From UBA6109 sp964506465 (lineage in GTDB: Bacteria > Desulfobacterota > Syntrophia > Syntrophales > UBA6109), in NCBI GenBank assembly GCA_964506465.1, contig CAZDLM010000009.1, forward strand, positions 1 to 64,000: a stretch of DNA of 64,000 nucleotides. The letters are read 5' to 3'. The stretch's first letter is position 1. Every line of letters starts with the position of its first letter. Below the pieces are notes generated by a model that saw only the letters and a list, made by a program, of their open reading frames with translations, searched no databases and was not told the origin of the DNA. Both the position numbers and the translations under genes were made by a program. This document shows positions 49,790 through 58,411 of the stretch, piece after piece.

Positions 49790-51031
49790 ATGGCTAATGA
49801 AAACGAGAATCTCGAAAGCAAGCGTTGGTTGATCGCCGGCGCGGCGATTATCCTGCAACTGTGCCTCGGTACGGTCTACGCGTGGTCGGTGTTCAAGAAC
49901 CCGCTGGTTTCGGCGCACGGCTGGTCCGGGATGCAGGTCCAGATCACCTTCATGATCCTCATCGGCATGATCGGCGTCGCCGCCGCCTTCGGCGGAGGGC
50001 TCGTGGACAAGAAGGGCCCGAAGTTCGTCGCCACCATCGGCGCCATCCTTTTCGGCATCGGCACCATCCTGGCCGGCGTCGCGGATGCGACGGGCAGTCT
50101 CTTCATCATGTATGTCGGGTACGGCCTCATCGGCGGCCTCGGCAACGGCTTCGGCTACGTCACGCCCATCGCCACCCTGATCCGCTGGTTCCCGGACAAG
50201 CGCGGTCTCGTGACCGGACTCGCGGTCATGGGTTTCGGCTTCGGCGCCTTCTTCATCGGCAAGATCGTTCCCGGCATGATCCTCAACATGGGCGTGGCCA
50301 ACACCTTCTACATCCTCGGCGTGATCTACCTCGTGCTGTGCACCCTGTCGGCGCTGATGTTCAAGAACCCCCCGAAGGGCTGGCTGCCCGCCGGCTTCAC
50401 GCCGCCCAAGACGGCGACCTCCGCGGCCGATTCCTACACCTTCGATGAAGCCAAGACGACTCCCCAGTGGTGGATGCTGTGGGCCATGCTGTGCCTGAAC
50501 GTGTCGGCCGGCCTCGGCCTCCTTTCCCAGCTCTCCCCCATGGCGCAGGACGTCCTGAAGAAGACGATCACCGACGTCAAGGAACTGGCCATCGCGGGCG
50601 GCACGATCCTCGCCATCGCCTCGATCTTCAACGGTCTCGGACGCCTCTTCTGGGCCTCGCTGTCCGACAAGATGGGCCGCAAGAACGTCTTCATCACCAT
50701 GTTCATCAGCCAGGCGATCCTCTATATCCTGCTGCCCCAGATCGGCAACACCGTGATCTTCACCGTCATCGCCTGCTACCTGCTGGCCTGCTACGGCGGC
50801 GGATTTGCCACGATGCCCGCCTTTGCGGCGGATTCCTTTGGCCCCGCCTACATCGGCCGGGTCTACGGCATCATGCTGACGGCCTGGAGCGTCGCCGGCG
50901 TCCTCGGACCGCTGGTCTTCGCCCAGTTGACGAAGACAACCGCCCTTTACACGGCGGCCGGCCTCCTGATCGTCGGCTTCGTGATCGCCATCAGCTACAA
51001 GCGTCCGGAGCGCAAGGCGAAAGCCGCCTGA
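49790..51031 (+). CDS. OFA-family major facilitator (oxalate/formate antiporter-like)
   Basis: 413 residues and twelve predicted helices. It opens KRWLIAGAAIILQLCLGTVYAWSVF, a hallmark of the OFA (OxlT-like) family, and has VDKKGPKFVATIG after helix 2 as the MFS A-motif variant and YVTPIATLIRWFPDKRGLVTGLAVMGFG. The family exchanges small carboxylates such as oxalate and formate across the inner membrane. The neighbouring FAD/Fe-S hydroxyacid oxidase suggests a short carboxylic acid, but the substrate is not determined. Own promoter and terminator; AAAAGGAGAGG ribosome site. Confidence 0.88.
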   Translation: MANENENLESKRWLIAGAAIILQLCLGTVYAWSVFKNPLVSAHGWSGMQVQITFMILIGMIGVAAAFGGGLVDKKGPKFVATIGAILFGIGTILAGVADATGSLFIMYVGYGLIGGLGNGFGYVTPIATLIRWFPDKRGLVTGLAVMGFGFGAFFIGKIVPGMILNMGVANTFYILGVIYLVLCTLSALMFKNPPKGWLPAGFTPPKTATSAADSYTFDEAKTTPQWWMLWAMLCLNVSAGLGLLSQLSPMAQDVLKKTITDVKELAIAGGTILAIASIFNGLGRLFWASLSDKMGRKNVFITMFISQAILYILLPQIGNTVIFTVIACYLLACYGGGFATMPAFAADSFGPAYIGRVYGIMLTAWSVAGVLGPLVFAQLTKTTALYTAAGLLIVGFVIAISYKRPERKAKAA

Positions 51032-51059
51032 TCTTCGGCACCTGCAACGCGCAAAAGCG

Positions 51060-51098
51060 CCCCCGGGGCCGCCTGTCTCAGGCCCCGGGGGTTTTTTT
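51060..51098 (+). terminator. Intrinsic terminator of the OFA transporter gene
   Basis: 11-bp perfect stem CCCCCGGGGCC/GGCCCCGGGGG with a 10-base loop and seven Ts. Confidence 0.95.
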
Positions 51099-51128
51099 CA
51101 TTCCAGAGGCGTCCCATAGAGGTCCATC

Positions 51129-51932
51129 ATGGATAGAACCGAATCTCCCCTTTACGACATCGAGGCGCTCGCGGCCATCATCCGCAAGCTGAGGAGCCCG
51201 GAGGGCTGTCCCTGGGACCGGGAGCAGCGCAGGGAGGATCTTGCACGATACGTCCTCGAAGAGGCCTATGAAGTGGTCGATGCCATCAAGAGCGGCAGCC
51301 CCGAAGCCCTCAAGGAGGAGCTGGGAGATCTCCTTTTCCAGATCCTCTTTCTGGTCCGCCTTGCGGAAGAGGCAGCCGAATTTTCTCTTGCGGATGTGAC
51401 GACGGCGGTGGGCGGGAAGATGATCCGGCGCCATCCCCACGTCTACGGACAGGTTCGCGTGAACGGCGTGGCGGACGTCAAGGCGAACTGGCGGGACATC
51501 AAGGAACGCATCGAAAAGAAACCTCCGGACAGGCAGGGGGCGCTGGAGAAAGTCCCCCGTGCGCTGCCCGCACTGGCGAGGGCGCAGCGGATCGGCGAAG
51601 CGGCCGCCGCGGTGGGCTTCGACTGGGAAGGCACGGACGGCGTCCTGCAGAAGATCGACGAGGAGTTGGACGAACTCCGCGCCGCGTTGAAGGCGGGTGA
51701 AACGGAGCGGGTCAATGAAGAGATCGGCGATCTCCTCTTCAGCGTCGTCAACCTCTGCCGTTTTGTGAAGGTGGACGCCGAGCTTTCCTTGACGGAGGCG
51801 GTGAAAAAATTTATAGAACGCTTCCGCCGCATCGAGGAGCGGCTCCGCCGGGAAGGTCTGTCTCCGGCCGAGGCGGCGTTCCAGCGGCTGGACAGCCTCT
51901 GGAATGAAGTCAAGAAGGATGAAGAAGGATGA
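51129..51932 (+). CDS. mazG: Nucleoside triphosphate pyrophosphohydrolase MazG
   Basis: 267 residues with the tandem MazG arrangement. The N-terminal domain has GCPWDREQ, EEAYEVVDAIKSG and EELGDLLFQILFLVRLAEE; the metal-binding E-x-x-E...E-x-x-D residues are present. The C-terminal domain repeats the pattern (IDEELDELRAALKAG, EEIGDLLFSVVNLCRFV). It hydrolyses NTPs and dNTPs to monophosphates and PPi, cleaning non-canonical nucleotides or lowering (p)ppGpp. It follows the terminator of the transporter gene; the next gene overlaps its stop (ATGA). Confidence 0.92.
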   Translation: MDRTESPLYDIEALAAIIRKLRSPEGCPWDREQRREDLARYVLEEAYEVVDAIKSGSPEALKEELGDLLFQILFLVRLAEEAAEFSLADVTTAVGGKMIRRHPHVYGQVRVNGVADVKANWRDIKERIEKKPPDRQGALEKVPRALPALARAQRIGEAAAAVGFDWEGTDGVLQKIDEELDELRAALKAGETERVNEEIGDLLFSVVNLCRFVKVDAELSLTEAVKKFIERFRRIEERLRREGLSPAEAAFQRLDSLWNEVKKDEEG

Positions 51933-52114
51933 AATATTTTCTCTGTGTCCTGGGAATGGTATTTGTCATCGAGGGTCTCCCCTACTTCGCCTTTCCGGAT
52001 AAGATCAAGGCATATCTCCTCAAACTCGTCGAGGTGCCGGATTCCAAACTGCGCCTTCTGGGACTGGCGGCCATGCTTGGCGGCCTCGCCCTCGTCTGGT
52101 TCGGCCGGAGCTGA
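51929..52114 (+). CDS. DUF2065 small membrane protein
   Basis: 61 residues with two short hydrophobic helices: FLCVLGMVFVIEGLPYFAFP and LGLAAMLGGLALVWF. The EGLPYF motif and overall size match DUF2065 (YjeT-like) proteins of unknown function. Its start ATG overlaps the mazG stop by four bases, indicating translational coupling. A hydrophobic partner in the inner membrane is likely; no function is known. Confidence 0.85.
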   Translation: MKYFLCVLGMVFVIEGLPYFAFPDKIKAYLLKLVEVPDSKLRLLGLAAMLGGLALVWFGRS

Positions 52115-52163
52115 TCGCGCGAGGGTCGATCACGGGCAGGTCCCGTTACAGGTTTTTCCCCAT

Positions 52164-53195
52164 ATGAAACTGAAGAACTTCGACTACGAACTCCCCGAGG
52201 AATTGATCGCGCAGGCGCCCTGCGCGGATCGGGACCAGTCTCGCCTCCTCGTCGTCCACCGGGATACGGGCCGTCTCGAACACCGGCGCTTTTACGAGTT
52301 GCCCGAATATCTCCGCCCGGGCGACGCCGTCGTCGTCAACGACTCCCGCGTCATCCCCGCGCGCCTCTTTGGAAACAAGGAATCGGGCGGCCGGGTCGAG
52401 TTCCTCCTCCTTGCCTGCGAAGACGAACGCACCGCGCTCTGGACGGCGCTCCTGAAGCCGGGCCGACGGGTGCGGGCGGGAACCTCCGTGACGTTCGGGA
52501 GGGACGCGGTGGCGGAAATCGTCGAAAAGCTGCCGGATCATACCTGGCGCGTCCGCTTCGTGACGGACACGGATTTCAACACCTTTCTGAACCGGCATGG
52601 GTACGCTCCGCTGCCTCCCTACATCAAACGCAACGGCGCGACCGGTATCTCCGCCGCCGATCTCGAACGGTATCAGACCGTCTATGCCAGGGTGCCGGGA
52701 TCGGTCGCCGCCCCCACGGCGGGCCTCCATTTCACCCCGGAGGTCCTCGCCGCCCTTCGGAGCCATAGCATTCCGGTTGCGGCGGTCACGCTGTATGTCG
52801 GCTACGGCACTTTCCGGCCCATCGAAACGGAGGACGTCGAAGATCACGTCATGGATGAAGAGCGCATCGAGATCGGAGCCGAGGCCGCCCGGATCATCAA
52901 CGCCGCCTCCCGGGTGGTCGCCGTCGGGACAACCTCGACGAGGGCGATCGAAACGGCGGCCGGCGAAGACGGCACCGTCTCCGCCGGGTCCGGGCGGACG
53001 CGTCTCTACCTCTACCCGGGCCGTCCGTTCCGCCGGGTGGGCGCCCTCCTGACCAACTTCCACCTCCCCCGCTCGTCCCTCTTTCTGCTTGTCTGCGCAT
53101 TCGCCGGCAGGGAGCGGATGATGGAGGCCTACGCGGAGGCGATCCGCGAGCGGTACCGTTTCTTCAGCTACGGCGACTGCATGCTCATCCTGTGA
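52164..53195 (+). CDS. queA: S-adenosylmethionine:tRNA ribosyltransferase-isomerase QueA
   Basis: 343 residues. It opens FDYELPEELIAQAPCADRD and includes LPEYLRPGDAVVVNDSRVIPARLFG, PTAGLHFT and TNFHLPRSSLFLLVCAFAG, all QueA signatures. The enzyme adds the ribosyl part of SAM to preQ1-modified tRNA to form epoxyqueuosine, the penultimate queuosine step. It is followed by tgt after 14 bp, the enzyme acting just before it in the pathway. The ATG at 52164 has only a weak ribosome site. The longer open frame upstream overlaps DUF2065 and is not coding. Confidence 0.95.
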   Translation: MKLKNFDYELPEELIAQAPCADRDQSRLLVVHRDTGRLEHRRFYELPEYLRPGDAVVVNDSRVIPARLFGNKESGGRVEFLLLACEDERTALWTALLKPGRRVRAGTSVTFGRDAVAEIVEKLPDHTWRVRFVTDTDFNTFLNRHGYAPLPPYIKRNGATGISAADLERYQTVYARVPGSVAAPTAGLHFTPEVLAALRSHSIPVAAVTLYVGYGTFRPIETEDVEDHVMDEERIEIGAEAARIINAASRVVAVGTTSTRAIETAAGEDGTVSAGSGRTRLYLYPGRPFRRVGALLTNFHLPRSSLFLLVCAFAGRERMMEAYAEAIRERYRFFSYGDCMLIL

Positions 53196-53209
53196 AAGGA
53201 ACACGGTCG

Positions 53210-54325
53210 ATGGTCACTCCCGGACAGGCCTTCCGCTTCGAGCGGATTCGAAACGATGCCGGCGGCAGCGCGCGGACAGGACGGCTCGTAACGGCGCACG
53301 GCGCGGTGGATACCCCTGCCTTCATGCCCGTCGGCACGCAGGGCGCCCTCAAGGCCCTCCTGCCCTCCCAGGCCGAGACCCTGGGCGTGGAGATGATCCT
53401 CGCCAACACCTATCACCTCTACCTTCGTCCCGGGAGCGAAACGATCCGCACCGCCGGAGGGCTTCACCACTTCATGGGCTGGAAGAAACCGATCCTCACC
53501 GACAGTGGCGGTTTTCAGGTCTACAGTCTTGCCAAGCTGCGGAAGATCACGCCGGAAGGGGTTCTCTTCCAGTCGCATATCGACGGTTCGAGACACCTTA
53601 TGACTCCGGAGAAGGCTGTAGCGGTCCAGGAAACGATCGGATCCGACATCATGATGTGCCTGGACGAATGCACTCCCTATCCCTGCTCGAGGGAAGACAC
53701 CGAGGAATCCCTGAAACTGACGACGGATTGGGCGGCGCGGTCCAGAAGAAGCAGAGTCGTTCAAGACCAGGCGCTGTTCGGAATCGTCCAGGGCGGCGCT
53801 TATCCGGAATTGCGACGGCGAGCCGCAGAGGAGATCATGGCCGTCGGCTTCGACGGGTATGCCATCGGGGGCGTTAGCGTCGGAGAGCCGCGGGAGCTCA
53901 TGTACGAAACCGTCGAGAGAACGACCCCTCTCCTGCCGGAAGACAGGCCCCGTTACCTGATGGGCGTGGGCACGCCGGAAGACATCGTCCGCTGCGTCGG
54001 CTGGGGAATCGACATGTTCGACTGCGTCCTTCCCACCCGTTGCGCGCGGCATGGATTGTTGTTTACAAACGAAGAAAAGGTTGTTATAAAACACGCCCGT
54101 TATCGGGACGACCAAGAGCCGCCGGACCGCGACTGCGACTGCCACACGTGCAGGAACTTCTCGCGCGCTTATCTGCGGCATCTTTTTATCGCCGGGGAAA
54201 TTCTGGCGTTTGTCCTGAATACGATCCACAACGTCCGGTATTACATTCGACTGATGGAGCGCATCCGCCGGGCCATTGCGGAAGACGGGTATGCAGATTT
54301 TCAAAAGGAATTCTTGAAACGATGA
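53210..54325 (+). CDS. tgt: tRNA-guanine transglycosylase (Tgt)
   Basis: 371 residues. The catalytic general acid sits in TDSGGFQVYSL (Asp near 94), the nucleophile in MFDCVLPTRCARHG (Asp near 270), and the zinc site in CDCHTCRNFSRAYLRHLF (Cys-x-Cys-x2-Cys and a His). GGVSVGEPRELMYE and DECTPYPC are also conserved. It swaps guanine for preQ1 at the wobble position of tRNAs with GUN anticodons. ATG 53210 follows AAGGA; GTG 53192 overlapping the queA stop is a second option. Head of the queA-tgt-yajC-secDF block. Confidence 0.95.
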   Translation: MVTPGQAFRFERIRNDAGGSARTGRLVTAHGAVDTPAFMPVGTQGALKALLPSQAETLGVEMILANTYHLYLRPGSETIRTAGGLHHFMGWKKPILTDSGGFQVYSLAKLRKITPEGVLFQSHIDGSRHLMTPEKAVAVQETIGSDIMMCLDECTPYPCSREDTEESLKLTTDWAARSRRSRVVQDQALFGIVQGGAYPELRRRAAEEIMAVGFDGYAIGGVSVGEPRELMYETVERTTPLLPEDRPRYLMGVGTPEDIVRCVGWGIDMFDCVLPTRCARHGLLFTNEEKVVIKHARYRDDQEPPDRDCDCHTCRNFSRAYLRHLFIAGEILAFVLNTIHNVRYYIRLMERIRRAIAEDGYADFQKEFLKR

Positions 54326-54339
54326 AGGAGGATATTCCA

Positions 54340-54666
54340 TTGAATTCAATCGCTTATGCCATGGGAGGCCCCGGCGGCGGTCAGGCCGCGCCGGGCGGTG
54401 ACATCAGCTTTTTCGTGATGATGGCGGTCCTCTTCGCCATCTTCTATTTTCTCATCATCCGACCTCAGCAGAAAAAGCAGAAAGAACTCAAGGCGATGCT
54501 CGCGGGGCTGAACCATGGGGATACGGTCGTGACCACCGGCGGCATCCACGGCAAGATCGCCGCCCTCACGGATACGGTGGTGACCCTCGAAATCGCGCCC
54601 AATGTCAAGATCAAGGTAACCCGCATCGCCATCGCCGGCATCGTGCAGAAAGCAGAAAAAGAATAG
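54340..54666 (+). CDS. yajC: Preprotein translocase subunit YajC
   Basis: 108 residues. One transmembrane helix (ISFFVMMAVLFAIFYFLIIRP) is followed by QQKKQKELKAMLAGLNHGDTVVTTGGIHGKI, the YajC signature. It associates with SecDF and YidC in the inner membrane. The TTG at 54340 is preceded by AGGAGG at an ideal spacing of eight bases, better placed than ATG 54322, which overlaps the tgt stop. The tgt-yajC-secD-secF order is widely conserved. Confidence 0.92.
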   Translation: MNSIAYAMGGPGGGQAAPGGDISFFVMMAVLFAIFYFLIIRPQQKKQKELKAMLAGLNHGDTVVTTGGIHGKIAALTDTVVTLEIAPNVKIKVTRIAIAGIVQKAEKE

Positions 54667-54684
54667 AACGGAAAGGTCCTCATT

Positions 54685-56286
54685 ATGTGGAAAAGCATAC
54701 AGATGAGAACGGCGATCACCGCGATCGTTTGCCTGGTGGCGCTGTTCTACCTCACGCCCACGTTCACGTCGAACCTCCCCTCCTTCTGGAAGGAGAATCT
54801 CCCCAAGGATGCCATCCACCTGGGGCTGGACCTTCAGGGGGGAATGCATCTCGTCCTGGAGGTCGACACGGAAAAGGCTCTGGAAAGTCATGTCGAACGG
54901 ATGACGAACGCTCTTAAAGAATCGCTGATGGACAGCAGGATACGCTTCAGGAACGTCGAACGCATCAAGGGAAGTCAGATTGGCTTGGAGTTGCCGGACA
55001 GCGCGTCCCAGAGCGCCTTTGAGAAGCTGATCAAGGATCAATATGGTGATCTGGTGATTGTATCCTCGGAAGTCGCAGACGGCAGGCAGAAGATCCTGCT
55101 CGGCGTCCGGGACGCACGCAGGGCCGAGATCAAGAAGCTGGCCGCGGAACAGAGCCTCGAAACCATCCGCAACCGCGTCGACCAGTTCGGCATCTCCGAA
55201 CCGGAGATCATTCCCCAGGGAGAAGATCGGATCATCGTTCAAATGCCCGGGGTCAAGGATCCCGGCCGGGCCAAGTCCCTGATCGGCAGGACGGCTCTCC
55301 TGGAGTTCAAGCTCGTGGACGAGGAGCACAGCCTGGAGGAGGCGCTGAAGGGAAACATCCCCGAGGGGGATGAGATTCTGAATGAGGTCCGCGTCGATCG
55401 GCAGTCGGGCCGGCGATCGAGTTCTCCCCTTCTACTCAAGAGCAAGACGCTGCTTACCGGCGAATCCCTGGAAAGCGCCACCGTCCAGATCGGCGATCGT
55501 TTCGGCGAGCCGCATGTGTCGATCAAATTCAATTCCCAGGGAGCTGCCGACTTCGAGCGGATCACGGGGGAAAACGTCAAAAAAAGACTGGCGATCGTGC
55601 TGGACGGGAGCGTCCATTCCGCACCGGTGATCCAGGAGAGGATCTCCGGGGGCAACGCTCAGATCACCGGCTCTTTCACGATGGATGAAGCGAGGGACCT
55701 CGCCATCGTCCTTCGGGCGGGGGCTCTTCCGGCGCCGGTCAGCATTCTTGAAGAGCGGACGGTGGGCCCGTCGCTGGGCAGAGATTCCATCGAGCAAGGC
55801 ATCTGGTCCTGTTTGATCGGGAGCCTTTGCGTCGTCTTGTTCATGATCATCTACTACCGCCTTTCCGGAATTGTCGCCGATTTGGCGTTGATACTCAATA
55901 TCGTGCTCACCCTGGGAACCCTTGCGGCCTTTCGGGCGACGCTCACGCTTCCCGGAATCGCCGGCATCGTGTTGGGCGTCGGCATGGCCGTGGACGCAAA
56001 CGTCCTCATCTGCGAACGGATCCGTGAGGAACTGCGGCTGGGGAAAACGCCCCACGCGGCCGTCGATGCGGGGTATGCAAAGGCCTTTCTGACCATCTTC
56101 GACTCCAACCTGACCACGCTGATCGCCGCGATGTTCCTTTTCGGTTTCGGAACGGGTCCAGTCAAGGGATTCGCCGTTACTCTCAGTATCGGGCTTATCG
56201 CCAGCATGTTCACCGCCGTCTTTGTGACGCGGATTATATATGACTACTTCATCTGGAATCGGAAAATCCAGACGATCAGCATATAA
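54685..56286 (+). CDS. secD: Protein translocase subunit SecD
   Basis: 533 residues. TM1 (TAITAIVCLVALFYLTPTF) leads to the periplasmic domain opening LGLDLQGGMHLVLEVD, the D1 SecD motif, with SETIRNRVDQFGISEPEI-like EQSLETIRNRVDQFG and a P1 foot region. The C-terminal five helices contain GIAGIVLGVGMAVDANVLICERIREE, with the proton-relay Asp. With SecF it uses the proton gradient to pull exported proteins through SecYEG. It lies 18 bp after yajC. Confidence 0.95.
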   Translation: MWKSIQMRTAITAIVCLVALFYLTPTFTSNLPSFWKENLPKDAIHLGLDLQGGMHLVLEVDTEKALESHVERMTNALKESLMDSRIRFRNVERIKGSQIGLELPDSASQSAFEKLIKDQYGDLVIVSSEVADGRQKILLGVRDARRAEIKKLAAEQSLETIRNRVDQFGISEPEIIPQGEDRIIVQMPGVKDPGRAKSLIGRTALLEFKLVDEEHSLEEALKGNIPEGDEILNEVRVDRQSGRRSSSPLLLKSKTLLTGESLESATVQIGDRFGEPHVSIKFNSQGAADFERITGENVKKRLAIVLDGSVHSAPVIQERISGGNAQITGSFTMDEARDLAIVLRAGALPAPVSILEERTVGPSLGRDSIEQGIWSCLIGSLCVVLFMIIYYRLSGIVADLALILNIVLTLGTLAAFRATLTLPGIAGIVLGVGMAVDANVLICERIREELRLGKTPHAAVDAGYAKAFLTIFDSNLTTLIAAMFLFGFGTGPVKGFAVTLSIGLIASMFTAVFVTRIIYDYFIWNRKIQTISI

Positions 56287-56301
56287 CGCCGGGGGAGCTT
56301 C

Positions 56302-57210
56302 ATGGAAATCATCAAACCAAATGTGAATTTCGATTTCGTGGGGAAGATGAACGTCGCCTTCATCGCCTCCATCGTCATGATCGTCGTCAGCATCCTGTCG
56401 GTCATTCTGCACGGCGGCCTGAATTTCGGCATCGACTTTGCGGGCGGAACGCTTGTTCAGATCAAGTTCAACGCCGAAACACCGACCGAAAAGATCCGCT
56501 CGGCCTTCAAGCCAATCGGTCTGGAAGGCAGCACCATTCAGCAGATGGGTCCGCAGGAATTCGTCGTGCGGACGGCCGAGTCTTCTTCCGATACGAAGGG
56601 CCTTTCCGGAAAGATCGAAGACGCCCTGACGGCGGCACTGGGTAAGGGAACCTTCGAAATCCGCCGCGTCGAGGTCGTCGGTCCCAAAATCGGCAGGGAC
56701 CTCACGAACAAAGCGATCTGGGCCCTCGTTTTCGCTTGGCTGGGGATGCTGGTTTATATCGCATTCCGTTTCGAGTTCCGCTACGCCGTGGGCGGCATTC
56801 TCGCCCTGATTCACGATACAGTCATCACGGTGGGAGCCCTTTCGCTCCTCGACAAGGAATTCACGCTGACCATCGTGGCCGCCCTGCTGACCATTATCGG
56901 ATATTCCATCAACGATACGATCGTCATCTACGACCGTATCCGGGAGAATGTGAGAAAGAATCCCCGGCAGCCGCTGAAGGAACTCATCAATGTGAGCGTC
57001 AACCAAACGCTGAGCAGGACGTTTCTGACGTCCCTGACGGTCCTGGTGGTGGTCGTCATCCTGTTCTTCTTCGGAGGTGAAGTGATCCACGATTTTGCCT
57101 TCGCCATGATCGTCGGTGTTGTGGTGGGCTCGTATTCCACCATCTTCATCGCCTCTCAGTTCGTCCTCCTTTGGGAACGATTCCGTCCGGCGAAGCAGAG
57201 AAAGCGCTGA
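56302..57210 (+). CDS. secF: Protein translocase subunit SecF
   Basis: 302 residues and six helices. The N-terminal GLNFGIDFAGGTLVQIKF is the SecF motif, and LLTIIGYSINDTIVIYDRIREN holds the conserved Asp in TM4. It completes the SecDF complex. Its start is 15 bp after the secD stop, in the usual order yajC-secD-secF. The next gene (DUF456) begins three bases after its stop. Confidence 0.95.
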   Translation: MEIIKPNVNFDFVGKMNVAFIASIVMIVVSILSVILHGGLNFGIDFAGGTLVQIKFNAETPTEKIRSAFKPIGLEGSTIQQMGPQEFVVRTAESSSDTKGLSGKIEDALTAALGKGTFEIRRVEVVGPKIGRDLTNKAIWALVFAWLGMLVYIAFRFEFRYAVGGILALIHDTVITVGALSLLDKEFTLTIVAALLTIIGYSINDTIVIYDRIRENVRKNPRQPLKELINVSVNQTLSRTFLTSLTVLVVVVILFFFGGEVIHDFAFAMIVGVVVGSYSTIFIASQFVLLWERFRPAKQRKR

Positions 57211-57212
57211 CC

Positions 57213-57725
57213 TTGATCCCTCTCGAAGCAGCGGGACTGACCCTGTTCATCTTGGCGCTCGCCGCCGGGATTTTCGCCACAGTCTTCAGCCTGCCGGGAA
57301 CGGTCCTGATCCTGGTTGCCTCCTTTTTGTATGCGCTCTTCACGGGTTTTGAGCCGATCGGCTTCCGGGTGCTGGCCGTGCTGGCGATTTTGTCCGTCGC
57401 CGCCGAGGCCGGCGAGTTCGTCCTGGGAATGCTCGGAGCGGCGCGGTTCGGCGCCTCCAGGAAGGCGTTCTGGGTCTCCCTGGGAGGGGGCCTCCTGGGT
57501 GCCTTCCTCCTGGCGCCGCTCCTGTTCGGCGCGGGGGCGCTTCTGGGCATGTTCGTCGGCAGCTTTGCGGGCATGCTCGCTGCGGAAGTACTGAGGCAGC
57601 GCCAGATCAAACCGGCCCTGCGGGCCGCCTGGGGCGCGCTCCTGGGCACGGCTGCCGGCATTCTCTTCAAAGGGTTGTGCGCATTGGCGATGACCGTGAT
57701 TGTGCTGATGAAGATCTACTCATAA
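57213..57725 (+). CDS. DUF456 family membrane protein
   Basis: About 170 residues with five to six hydrophobic segments. The glycine-rich FSLPGTVLILVASFLYALFTGF and LGAARFGASRKAFWVSLGGGLLGAFL are signatures of DUF456, a family of small membrane proteins of unknown role. TTG 57213 directly after the secF stop is taken as the start; the longer ATG start (57171) would overlap secF. It lies between secF and lepB, both envelope protein export genes, so it may serve the same process, but this is only positional. Confidence 0.78.
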   Translation: MIPLEAAGLTLFILALAAGIFATVFSLPGTVLILVASFLYALFTGFEPIGFRVLAVLAILSVAAEAGEFVLGMLGAARFGASRKAFWVSLGGGLLGAFLLAPLLFGAGALLGMFVGSFAGMLAAEVLRQRQIKPALRAAWGALLGTAAGILFKGLCALAMTVIVLMKIYS

Positions 57726-57740
57726 GGAAAAGGCTGACAC

Positions 57741-58352
57741 ATGTCGAAACCCAAATCGAAAATCCAGGAATATGTGGAGGCGATTCTCATCGCCATCCTC
57801 ATTGCGTTCTTCATCCGGACCTTCATTGTCCAGGCCTTTAAGATTCCTTCCGGCTCCATGAAACCGACGCTCCAGATCGGCGACCACATCCTGGTCAACA
57901 AGTTCATCTACGGCGTCAAGATCCCCCTGCTGCGGACTACGCTCATCCCCGTGACGGAACCCAAACGCGGCGACATCGTCGTCTTCATCTATCCGGAAGA
58001 CCGGTCCAAGGATTTCATCAAGAGGCTGATCGGGGTGGCCGGCGACACGGTCGAGATCCGCAACAAGAAGATTTTCCTAAACGGGAAGCCCTACGAGGAT
58101 CGGCACGGAGTGTACACAGACGACGTCATCATACCGGCCGCCCTCCAGAAAAGGGACAACTTCGGACCCGTGACGGTTCCCCCCGATAAGATCTTCGTGA
58201 TGGGAGACAATCGGGATCAGAGTTACGACAGCCGTTTCTTCGGTTTTGTCGATCTCAAGGATGTCATGGGAAAGGCCATGATCATCTACTGGTCCTGGAA
58301 CAGCGAAGAAACGAACGTCCGCTGGAACCGGCTCGGCCAGATCCTCCGCTGA
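57741..58352 (+). CDS. lepB: Signal peptidase I (LepB)
   Basis: 203 residues with a single N-terminal membrane helix (AILIAILIAFFIRTFIVQAF). The catalytic Ser lies in PSGSMKPTLQIGDH (about residue 39), the general-base Lys in KDFIKRLIGVAGD, and the box E MGDNRDQSYDSR is present. The single helix and short periplasmic domain are typical of the Gram-positive-like and deltaproteobacterial form rather than E. coli LepB. It removes signal peptides from exported proteins; its place after secDF fits that role. AAGGAAAAGG lies upstream of the ATG. Confidence 0.95.
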   Translation: MSKPKSKIQEYVEAILIAILIAFFIRTFIVQAFKIPSGSMKPTLQIGDHILVNKFIYGVKIPLLRTTLIPVTEPKRGDIVVFIYPEDRSKDFIKRLIGVAGDTVEIRNKKIFLNGKPYEDRHGVYTDDVIIPAALQKRDNFGPVTVPPDKIFVMGDNRDQSYDSRFFGFVDLKDVMGKAMIIYWSWNSEETNVRWNRLGQILR

Positions 58353-58411
58353 AGCGCCGGCGCCCCGTGGCGTCTTCGCCTTTCGAAGCCTGCAGCAGAC
58401 CGGGCTGCGGT

